A stretch of 64,000 bases of DNA from Fragilaria crotonensis (Eukaryota; Bacillariophyta; Fragilariophyceae; Fragilariales; Fragilariaceae), in NCBI GenBank assembly GCA_022925895.1, contig JAKSYS010000072.1, forward strand, positions 62,001 to 126,000, read 5' to 3'. Positions 55,467 through 64,000 of this stretch are shown here, one piece after another. A program made the translations under genes and the position numbers. The stretch's first letter is position 1. Every line of letters begins with the position of its first letter. Below the pieces are notes generated by a model. That model saw nothing but the letters and a program-made list of their open reading frames with translations, was not told the DNA's origin and made no database searches.

Positions 55467-56541
55467 ATGCATTCGGAAGCCTACAAGGCGTATTCCCATA
55501 GTCACTACAAGACGCACACATTTTCTCGTGATATGCTCATGGCAGCCACGAATCGAGTTATCGCTTCTCTGGGAAAAACGTCTCGTCCCTTCCGACTGGT
55601 AGATCTCGGACCAGCAGACGGCACCAACTCGATGACCACCCTCAAGTTTCTTGTGGAATCGATGCATGAGTCCAAGCCGACGTCGATGCACATCACCTTT
55701 GAGGAGCACCCGATTCTGATGAACAATTGCTTCGCGACGTTTTGCAGTCCCACCAGGAGTGGTTTCAGCGGCACAGTATTGAATTCGATGTTCTGATGAA
55801 ATCATTTTATGAGCCACTCGTTGAAAAAGACTCGGTTGACATGTTCATATCGTACATTTGCCTTCATTGGCTCGATACTGCAAATGCCGACCGCGGTATC
55901 TCCTCGTGGAAACGATTTGGTGGAAACGAGAAGACTGATTTTATTTTTGCCCAAGAGAATGGAGTTCCAGAGTCAGTGGCAGATCGATGGAGGGAGGAAC
56001 TTGCCATGCCACACCTTGCCAAGTTTTTTACATTGAGGGCTCAAGAATTGCGAGTTGATGGCGAAATGGCACTCGTTATGGTTAGTGCCCCATTTGCATG
56101 GATCATGTCACCATCACTACGTCATCTGTCGACCCACAACAGCCATCACTCCTGACGGAAGCCATACGACGGTGCGTGGAAGCGGGTAGAGTTCGGTCGC
56201 AGGTGTTGAAAACCTGTATTGTACCCTATTATCTCCGCTCGATGGAGGATCTCAACGACGCATTGGCGCTAAGCAACCAACAATTGGGGGATCGACAGCT
56301 TGATATGGTGGAAAGTCGACAGCTAAAACTGAGTTTGGGAGTAGGGGATGAGGTGTCCATGGATCATGCCTTTCAAATGCTTTGGTCGGTTCATCAAGGC
56401 GCAATACGAGCTGGTGGTGCTTCTGACGACGAAATGAATTACATTCGGGACGAGGCATCCAGTGTAAGCAAGCAATGGTTCGATCCCTCAACAGGTGTTG
56501 AGGTGACGTACTTGGCATGCACAATTCGACGATCACGGTAG
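55467..56541 (+). CDS. SABATH-family carboxyl methyltransferase; frame offsets
   Basis: The product matches SAM-dependent carboxyl methyltransferases (SABATH, Methyltransf_7): SHYKTHTFSRDML near the start, the SAM-binding motif LVDLGPADGTNS, then FEEHP, SHQEWFQRH, VDMFISYICLHWL, and AQENGVPE-ADRWREELAMP. Family members methylate small acids such as salicylate, jasmonate or farnesoic acid; the substrate here is unknown. Near 55709-55711 the frame shifts by one: EEHP should continue as DSDEQLLRDVLQ, which needs one more C in the ccc run. Near 56080-56145 a second change of frame occurs. It could be another one-base indel or a 64-nt GT-AG intron (gttagt...caacag), which would join GEMALVM to PSLLTEAIRRC. 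Either the gene is intact with assembly errors or it is a young pseudogene. Confidence 0.75.
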
Positions 56542-56598
56542 TTAGACTCATTCGTACAATGCGTGACTATTAGCCTAAAGAGTTTGTAGTGCCTTCCC

Positions 56599-57412
56599 TC
56601 AAAGGACTCGACGAACCCGTACCGGAGGTTGGGTTGCATTTCGAGATGTGCTTGCAAGTGCCTCGTTCACAATTTGTTGGGCAATGTCAACTTGAGCAGA
56701 TTGGCCAGAAGAATCGCCGTCTGTTATTGGAATTGTTGAGTTGGGAGGTGTGGTGTTGTTCTGTGCTTGTGAACCTGATGTGCTGGATTGGGGGTTCACT
56801 GTCTCAACAGGTTGTGATGACTCGACTTGAGATTGATTCCCGTTACCTAGTGTTATGCCAAGAGCGACACTTAGAGTATCAGAAGGAGGATTGTCGCGCA
56901 TGCTATTTGATAAGATCGCCTTTTACACCGTTGCCGTTCGGCACGCGACATTGGGCGAAGGATGCCTCCAAATTTGTTTTTTGACGACGAGTCGCCAGGA
57001 ATCTTTGGAGATTGCTCATCCTGGAGGTATCCGGACGAGGCACTACTTTGATCGAGCATTTCCTGGATTGATTCAGAAGCCATTCTCTCGCCTTGTGGGG
57101 CTTCTAGGTATAGATCGTCGTAAAACGCGTCTTGCTTTCCCGTTGTTTCGTCATCCAAATAGGGATGGGAGTTTGTGATGCCTCGATTTCCTTTTACGAA
57201 ATGTTCATCGTAACTTTCGAGGTCGTCATTCATCCAGTCACTCGTTGCAGATGACGCGACCAATCCTTTACTCCTGATCCATGCTTAACTGAATGTGAGA
57301 TCGGAGAGAGTCTGGCATCGCTGATGCAATCCCTGTTTGAGTAGCTCTCATAAGAGCTCGAGGAATCACTTTCAACAGAACTGGTATCGCGATGATGGTC
57401 GGATTCGTACAT
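56599..57412 (-). CDS. Acidic single-pass membrane protein, unknown; frame offsets
   Basis: The protein starts MYESDHHRDTSSVESDSSSS and is Ser/Asp/Glu-rich and acidic. A basic stop-transfer-like segment (SRAERQRCKRRSYQ) precedes one hydrophobic helix (IACATILLLIL-SVALGITLG), then a Ser/Thr/Gln-rich outer part. This N-terminal layout, an acidic cytosolic part, then RRSYQ, a helix and GN-rich sequence, is common in diatom receptor-like proteins that continue into leucine-rich repeats, but no repeats follow here. The frame shifts by one base near 57265 (gg run) and near 56872 (t run), each repaired by one added base. It could be an intact short gene with assembly indels or a truncated pseudogene. 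It ends tail-to-tail with the SABATH gene. Confidence 0.5.
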
Positions 57413-59218
57413 GATTTCAGAGTCGTTGAATGCACCTAGTTTGTGGGTACAGCTGAAAAAATTGTCAGCAGCTTGTTCGTGGAACGAGGGAAGAGATTTC
57501 TACGGAAGTGACGGTTGACTTCCTGATTCCAGAATGACTGCGTGGGTCGTCGGATCGCTTCTGGTGCTAAACGAGGTCATGTCAAATGCGAAAAAATGCC
57601 AACTGCAATCGTCATTAAACCGTCATTTACCAGTCCTTCGACGAAACAAGTTTCGATTTATATCCCTCCACGTCTCCTCGAACCATCCAAAGAACTTGCT
57701 TACATATCGTGAACCGTGATCCCTGGTCATCGGAGCTATAAATCGTTGACACGATTCACCGGATGTGGCGGCGTCGTTGACACGATTCACCCGCAATGTT
57801 TTACTGTTGTATAACAGAGCAACAGAACAAACGAGTCAATCAGGTGTCATGTAGCATCGCTTCCATCTGGTTTCGACACTACTAGACGAGGGATCACCTC
57901 CTAGACAGAAGTGCCTTGCAGCATATCAATCGCTGGAGCCGTCTAGTAACGGGGTTTTATTTCATCTTACGAAGACACTCAATTTCAAGACGTTGTACAT
58001 GTATGGTGAAGTTGAGCGCTGAATTGCAACGCAACAATCTCCTCTGCTGGAGCAATGAACTGACCAATGAGCAGACTGCTGAGTTGTGAACATCACTATA
58101 CAGTGAGGGTTGACAATATTTTGCCCCTCCAAATTCTCACCCCATTGATTGTCCAGCATATTATATAACCATGCACGTTGATGGAAGCAAATCTGAATTG
58201 ATGCCCCCCATCCATGGTACACAATCCCAGCAGGACATGCTGCACATTGTCTAGCACTGCCAGAATGAAAATTCGGAAAAAATTTGTTTCTAGATCTGGT
58301 AATCTTATTGAAGTGCTTGGGGTCCATCATTGTAAAAGATGAGCTTCACAGATCAGGAACCATATACTAGATAGTCAAGAGCACCATGGCACAGTTCCTT
58401 TAAGTGAACTGCAATGAAATCAGAGAGTCTTTGAGCAAGATATTGTTCTGACACAATGGGGTTAAGCAATGGCTCTTGACACATTTAGGGTGGAACAGCA
58501 GTCGTTAAGTCATGAGTGGTAGTGTACAACTTTGATCTTGGTGTCCTCTTTCATTCTTATCTTGGTTGTAGTGAGCGGCAGTAAAATGCTTGTACAACAA
58601 CTTCAGTACTAGTCCCGTTATGCTGCTTCCCCATAAACCCAAACTTTGCAAAAGCAATATCACTTGAAAGCCTTTTAATCCACCAACAGACATCACCCTC
58701 CAATTCCCCACATGTGTCCTGTCACATATTTGTTAAGTGCCACCATGTTGCAACTGTTGTTGCAGGTCCTGGTTTTCAAGTGGGAGCAACATTGACTCTG
58801 AAACTTCATTGCCGTCATCAATGGAATAAGACTCTTATGTTAACTCCCCCACCACTCCAATCTTGTGAAAGCAAACCTGCAAGACTCAATAAATCCTGGA
58901 TTGAATCAGTCCTTTAATGAAAACTCAGAAATAGCTCATAAGTGAAACAAGAAACTAGTAGAGTTACAAAGCATCCTTGTTTGACCAATTCCGGATTTTC
59001 ACCAAACCGTACTGGAGTACGCAGCAATCCGCAGTTATCACGCCGTCTATGACGTATGTCGACTCTGACTTCTCAGCATTCAAGTAGACCTGCTATCAAT
59101 GAATACTATATACTATCATACTACTGTGCCTACTGTGATCTAAAATCCAAGATCCAAGGTAGTACCTTGTACCTTGTACCATAATACGGTACTACTACAT
59201 GTACTTTGTACTCCGGGT
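57413..59218. other. 1.8-kb interval without a recognisable gene
   Basis: The longest open frame, 57962-58330 minus (122 codons, cysteine-rich, opening MMDPKHFNKITRSRNKF), matches no family I know but has more coding-like composition than its surroundings. It may be a transposon remnant. The texture from 57.95 to 58.95 kb resembles the debris at 1-4 kb and 12.7-14.3 kb. GTAC-rich words occur at 59100-59215, and the last 8 bp (59211-59218) are a hAT-type target duplication. Confidence 0.4.
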
Positions 59219-59834
59219 CAGGCCGTGTAAAATTGGGGTATACCCCAAAAACCCCAGAATAGGCTATTTCTGGGGTGAATTTGGGTCTTCAAATGGGGTG
59301 CAAACTGGGGTGCACCATTTCCACGCTTAATCCGAGGTCCCCGTCTATACTAATAGACATGTTTACGACGTAGACCACACTAACCTGTCTTTTATCTTTA
59401 AATTTTTATCAATACACCGCTTCATATTGTTAGCTAAACCAAACGATTTGAAGAAATGTTTGAAGTGTAGGATCCCCAAGAGGGAAAGATCAGTGAGACT
59501 ACGGTAGTACAAAAACAGACTCAACAGCAGCGGTCGCAGGGAAAACAGTTGCGAGACCACCTAAGAACCACTTTTAGTGGTTCAAAATGATTGTTGTTGA
59601 ATGGAGCCCAAGCCTCGGCAAATAAGCCCAACATAAAACTCAAAATACGCAGAATCAACTCCATGCTCCATGGTTTCCCTCCAAATCACAACACAGGGGT
59701 CCTTCCGCCAACCCGCCAATACTATCATACTACTTCCTACGTATTCTACGTGATTTTGAATTGGGGTAGATTTCATGTTCAAATTGGGGGAAAAACCCCA
59801 GTTTGAGGAAAATACCCCAATTTTACACGGCCTG
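59219..59834. mobile_element. hAT-like non-autonomous element with 8-bp target duplication
   Basis: A 616-bp element with perfect 23-bp terminal inverted repeats (caggccgtgtaaaattgggg, then tat). ctccgggt lies directly outside both ends (59211-59218 and 59835-59842). An 8-bp duplication and CAG...CTG ends are hAT hallmarks. Both subterminal regions carry repeated ggggt/accccaa words that can fold. No transposase is encoded; the short minus-strand frame at 59363-59560 is unrecognised. The perfect ends and duplication suggest a rather recent insertion. It ends about 160 bp upstream of the mevalonate diphosphate decarboxylase ATG. Confidence 0.88.
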
Positions 59835-59997
59835 CTCCGGGTGCATACATACTTGATCTTGGACGGCATTGGTCGCTCTCGCCATCATACACATGCAAAT
59901 TGCATATATGAATTATGAATACATGCACACCTGTCGGCAACGAAACACAAAACCCCAAAAGGAATCAGCAATACACTCCAATCTAGCAACAATCATC

Positions 59998-61242
59998 ATG
60001 TCTGACGAACATCCCATTATAATGGAAACGGTGTCTGCCCCGACCAACATCGCCTGCATCAAGTATTGGGGAAAGGCTAATGTTGCGTACAACACTCCCA
60101 TCAACTCCTCCGTCTCGGTCACGTTGGACCAAGTCGATTTGCGTGCCGTCACTACGGCAGCTACCTCCCGGGGTTTTGACAAGGACCGCTTATGGCTCAA
60201 TGGCGTCGAAGACCTGAATGCTGCAGAGAGCAAGAGATTTCGCGCTTGCATCGATGGGGTGAAAGCATTGGCGACTGATCGTGTCGATGAGGATGGTACA
60301 ATTGTAATCAAGAAGGACGAGTGGAAGGATCTCAAGATTCACATTTCCAGCTACAATACCTTCCCTACTGCTGCTGGTTTAGCGAGTAGTGCTGCCGGCT
60401 ATGCCGCTCTTGTGGCATCAGTTGCCAAGCTCATGAATGCTAAAGAAGAGTATGAGGGCCAGCTCTCTACCATTGCTCGACAAGGGAGCGGATCAGCCTG
60501 TCGATCACTTTATGGTGGATTCGTCGCCTGGCGCATGGGCGGCAGCAAACCGGATTGGTCGGATAGTCTGGCGCAACAAGTTGCGGACGAGAACCACTGG
60601 CCTGAACTCAGGGCTTTGATTTTGGTCGTTTCAGATGCCAAGAAGGATACCTCGTCGACGGCTGGAATGAGCACTAGTGTTGCAACATCAGAACTCTTGA
60701 AGCACAGGGCCGCGTCTGTCGTTGACAAACGCATGGAAGCGATCGAAAAGGCTTATCTCGAAAAGGACTTCGCGACATTTGGTCAAATTACCATGGCTGA
60801 CTCGAATCAGTTCCATGCAACATGCCTCGATACCTATCCACCTATTTTCTACATGAACGACATTTCCCGCTCTGCTATCCGTCTCGTGCATGTGTACAAC
60901 ACGTGGGCTGGCGTCGTGCGTGCGGCATACACATTCGACGCCGGTCCAAACGCTGTCATTTATACCTTGGACGCCTTCGCTGTCGAGCTTGGAGCTCTCA
61001 TGTTGCACTTTTATCCTGAATATGGCGATAAGTATGTCAACAACACCGAATACTTCGCTCAAATTAAGGCTCATCATCTCGACGCTGGTCTACTTGAGGC
61101 GGCTGAGAAGACGGGACGAACACCAACGACGGGTGACGTCAAAATGATATATTTTACCAGGGCTGGCCCTGGTCCACAGACGCTCCCCATGTCAGAAGCG
61201 AATCTTGATCCCACGACTGGTCTCAATACTTATCATCCTTGA
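59998..61242 (+). CDS. Mevalonate diphosphate decarboxylase (MVD)
   Basis: A 414-residue intronless protein of the GHMP kinase superfamily. It opens MSDEHPIIMETVSAPTNIA, with the conserved IKYWGK, then the substrate and ATP-binding segment YNTFPTAAGLASSAAGYAAL, QGSGSACRSLYGGFV, VVSDAKKDTSSTAGM and the catalytic Asp in YTFDAGPNA. It converts mevalonate 5-diphosphate to isopentenyl diphosphate with ATP and loss of CO2, the last step of the cytosolic mevalonate pathway that feeds sterol synthesis in diatoms. The length is normal and all key motifs are intact. The ATG at 59998 (catcatgtct) begins conserved sequence; an open frame upstream is not conserved. No peroxisomal signal is evident. A hAT-like element occupies the upstream region from 59219 to 59834. 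Confidence 0.96.
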   Translation: MSDEHPIIMETVSAPTNIACIKYWGKANVAYNTPINSSVSVTLDQVDLRAVTTAATSRGFDKDRLWLNGVEDLNAAESKRFRACIDGVKALATDRVDEDGTIVIKKDEWKDLKIHISSYNTFPTAAGLASSAAGYAALVASVAKLMNAKEEYEGQLSTIARQGSGSACRSLYGGFVAWRMGGSKPDWSDSLAQQVADENHWPELRALILVVSDAKKDTSSTAGMSTSVATSELLKHRAASVVDKRMEAIEKAYLEKDFATFGQITMADSNQFHATCLDTYPPIFYMNDISRSAIRLVHVYNTWAGVVRAAYTFDAGPNAVIYTLDAFAVELGALMLHFYPEYGDKYVNNTEYFAQIKAHHLDAGLLEAAEKTGRTPTTGDVKMIYFTRAGPGPQTLPMSEANLDPTTGLNTYHP

Positions 61243-61287
61243 AGGATGGGTACAGAACGTATTCACGATCGCCTAAGAGTGTCAACT

Positions 61288-63969
61288 TTAACAATCATCA
61301 GGTAATCTCTCACTATCACCAGCTCTTTGGACCATTTTGTGATAGTATCCACTTGCGTTCTGCATCAGCGCCTCATGAGTACCTTGCTCGACCACTCTGC
61401 CGTCATGGATGTAGGCGATACAGTCCGCATGTCGCACGGTCCGCAGCCGGTGTGCCACCACAATGGTCGTCATGTCTTGGCTCGTGAGTCGGTCAAGAGC
61501 TTCTTGGACGACGGTTTCAGATTCGGCGTCAAGGGCGGAGGTAGCCTCATCGAGGAGTAGGATCGAAGGGTTCTTGACAATTGCTCGAGCAATAGCGATG
61601 CGTTGTTTCTGGCCTCTGTTTATTTGTTTGCGAGGAGACAGAAAATATGAACATCCACAGTCGACAACATCACACCTACAATGCACGATACCAGATGCAA
61701 ATTCAACTTACCCACTGAGAGCGACACCCCGCTCACCAACCTCAGTATTGTATCCGTCAGGGAATGACATCACGAAGGAGTGCGCGTTGGCCAGCTTCGC
61801 CGCGTCCATGGCATCCTCCAATGTTGCTCCAGGACAGCCATAGATAATGTTTTCAAGAATGGACCCTGTGAACAGAACGGGGTCTTGAGTCACAACGCCA
61901 ACATGCCGCCTATGTTCCTTGATGTCCAAAGATCGAAGGTCTTTGTCGTCGATGTAGATCAGTCCTGATTCAGGATCGTAAAATCTCTTGAGCAGAGAAA
62001 CAATCGTTGACTTTCCGCATCCGCTTGACCCAACCAGAGCCATGGTCGACCCAGCAGGAATAGTTAGATTCAGGTTTTTGAGAACTGAATGAGTAGGGCG
62101 AGTGGGATAGACAAAACAAATGTCTCGGAGTTGAACGCTGCTACGGCGTTGCGTCATCACGCCATGGTCATCAGCAGGGCAGTCGTCAGGTTGCTCGGAT
62201 GTCATGACAGTTGGGCTTCCAGTGCCCGGCGGTGGGGGATTCGATCCAGCAATTGAAACACCTTATCTCCCGCTCCTGAACTCTTGATCAATGACGAGTA
62301 GGAGTTAAACAGGTTCATCGTCTCGTTTTGAAGCTGTCCTTGGTACAGCATGAAGGCAAGGAGGATCTCACTGGTCAATCGACCCTCACGAATCAGTTCC
62401 ACACCAATCAGTAAGAGTGCTGACTGAACCACGGTGTTGATCAGGAAGGTGGACACTACCATGTAATATATTCCTGTCATCATCAATTGGAGTATGTTGA
62501 GACGGTAGTGTTCGTCTATCCTCTCGGAATACTTTCGAACCTCGGAATCTTCCGCAGCAAATGCAATAACGGTTCGGACACACGATAATGCTTCCTGAGC
62601 TGCTGAGTTGGCTTGCGCTAAGGCGTCTTGCACTTGCATAGCATTCTTTCTCAACCAATTGCCATACAGCTTGTTGACCACAGCAACAACTGGGACGATG
62701 GCAAGCGCACATCCGCCGAGCGTTGGACATCGCACTAACATGTATGTTGCGATGCCTGTGATTCGAACGACGGATTCAATGCTGAACCGAAAGAACCAAG
62801 TGAGATCTCCTGCCATTTCACCACAATCGGAAGTGAGGCGGGAGGAAAGATCTCCCGTCGTGTGACGATCGAAGAAACCAACGTCTTGGCGGAGAATAGC
62901 AGCGAGTAGATCGACGCGCACCCCTCGAACGATGCGTTCCTTGGCGAAGCCAAACAAAAAGACGCACCAAAAATCAAGAACTGCATCCACAGAACCCAGA
63001 ACGAAAAGGAGAAGGATGTCGGCCTTTGCTTGTCGAAAATCACCGCGTGACAGAGCTCCAAGGGTCGAACTGACAAAGTGTGGTATCGAAAGCGAAAAGG
63101 GGAGACGCACCAACAAGACAACACATCCCAAATACAGGTAGCCCATTTGCGGTGCTGCAAGCTTGATGAGACGCTTGGTGCCTTGAATTCGTGACTGGTC
63201 GTTGAGCTCGTCATGAGTTTCGGATTGTTGCACATCACCAGCTGCTTCCGAGGCGGGAACACTGTGATCACCTCTTGCACTTTCGTCTTCCGTCAACAAA
63301 GGCTCGAGTAGATCTTGTCGAGTGTCAATTTCGCTTCTAGAACAAAAAAAGGGACAACGCCAACACGTTCGAGGAGGCTGATCCCTATCGAAATCTTGAT
63401 TAGTGGACTTGACAGGCCAGAAAGACACCATCAATCCAATGCAGGAAAGGATCAGAGAAATGCCACCGACAACAAGGAGATATTCGCTCTGAGCGGTTTG
63501 ATCATCATGATCGTTGTCCGATGGAAGAAGCCGGACGTTGATCATACTGACGAGGACTAAGATTAGTCCTAGCATGGCATGAGAGCAGAGGGGAAGCACG
63601 ACAGTTGGTGATCGGTGCCGTCGAAGAACGACTTAAAGCGACCAGCAAAAGTGAGGTAAAGGATACCGACAGAAAGAGACCGCCGGTTATTCGAGCCATT
63701 GTCAGTTCAAGAGCGGTCGCGACGGCGACATCGTGACTGTGCAGGCCAATGCCAAAGACGAAGTCTGGAAATATGAACAGAGCTACTCCCACCGTACATG
63801 ACAGGAGTGACGTCAATAGGGATAGTGCTATAGCTAGCCATCGAATTGCTGGGTTGACTTCGGGATCAGACGGAGGCTCCATCGTCGGAGTGTCGGATTG
63901 CCTTGGTTTGATCGATGTTGGACAAGCAAGAATCGTTGCGTGACGACACAGCTGACATGTTTCAGACAT
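61288..63969 (-). CDS. ABCB-type half transporter with an extra N-terminal membrane region; frame offsets
   Basis: Exons about 63969-61712 and 61615-61288, with a 96-nt GT-AG intron (agtgg|gtaagt...aaacag) that splits the signature motif codon. The N-terminus has about four extra hydrophobic segments (for example [21 protein letters not shown] and [19 protein letters not shown]), like the TMD0 of TAP-type transporters. A six-helix ABC membrane domain follows ([18 protein letters not shown] is diagnostic), then one nucleotide-binding domain: Walker [10 protein letters not shown], signature [15 protein letters not shown], Walker [15 protein letters not shown]-loop VVAHRLRTV. It probably exports peptides or lipids across an organelle membrane as a dimer. 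One-base offsets occur near 62236 (C5 run, where DRI should read into PPPPGTGSP) and near 63601-63640. The conserved sequence on both sides favours assembly indels. The gene ends 46 bp from the MVD stop, convergently. Confidence 0.85.
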
Positions 63970-64000
63970 TTTCGGCAAGATCACTGTATTTACCAGCTAC

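Noticed and set aside
59363-59560. A 65-codon minus-strand frame inside the hAT-like element as a transposase remnant
   Set aside because: It has no hAT dimerisation or RNase H motifs and is too short to classify.

Overview
The window looks like nuclear DNA of a diatom, probably a raphid pennate. The signs are short GT-AG introns of about 65-110 nt in most genes, several protein families that I know mainly from diatoms, signal peptides followed by ASAF-like plastid-targeting motifs, a diatom-style Ty1/copia element, and intergenic DNA crowded with GTAC-type palindromes. No genus can be named from this sequence alone.

Layout. Bases 1-9.0 kb are gene-poor and consist mostly of decayed DNA transposons: a broken PIF/Harbinger transposase (about 1.2-2.3 kb), a 3.1-kb PIF/Harbinger element with terminal inverted repeats and a CAA target duplication (3885-6995), and a 1.4-kb MITE with TTA duplications (7618-8990). 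Two small diatom-type genes follow (10.6-11.8 kb), then 2.6 kb with no recognisable gene. From 14.4 to 23.9 kb a cyclophilin-like gene and a DUF1244-MogA fusion gene are transcribed away from each other. A very young copia retrotransposon (15582-22714) sits in what was a shared promoter of about 300 bp.

From 24.6 kb onward genes are dense: an RGG-rich RNA-binding protein, a CtpA-type processing protease, a GtrA-like membrane protein, an alternative oxidase with an EF-hand, WDR24 (GATOR2), an OSCA/CSC1 channel, an unknown diatom protein, a type II peroxiredoxin, a vacuolar H+-pyrophosphatase, an IMP1-like signal peptidase, two TLC-domain paralogues on either side of the 26S proteasome ATPase Rpt6 and a lone 5S rRNA gene, a SABATH methyltransferase, a small acidic membrane protein, mevalonate diphosphate decarboxylase and an ABCB half-transporter. 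Two more MITEs lie here, one with TTA duplications (53084-53799) and one hAT-like with an 8-bp duplication just upstream of the mevalonate gene (59219-59834).

The genes do not form a single pathway or operon. They are ordinary housekeeping genes of organelle maintenance (CtpA, AOX, IMP1, peroxiredoxin), the vacuole and membranes (V-PPase, OSCA, TLC, ABC), nutrient signalling (WDR24), protein turnover (Rpt6) and isoprenoid synthesis. Five otherwise conserved host genes carry one-base reading-frame offsets, mostly at homopolymers. Residual assembly indels explain this better than five independent pseudogenes. The most interesting items are the EF-hand AOX with a GC-AG intron inside its calcium loop, the DUF1244-MogA fusion, the fresh retrotransposon in a bidirectional promoter, the hydrophobic stretch beside its gag, and the well-delimited MITEs.
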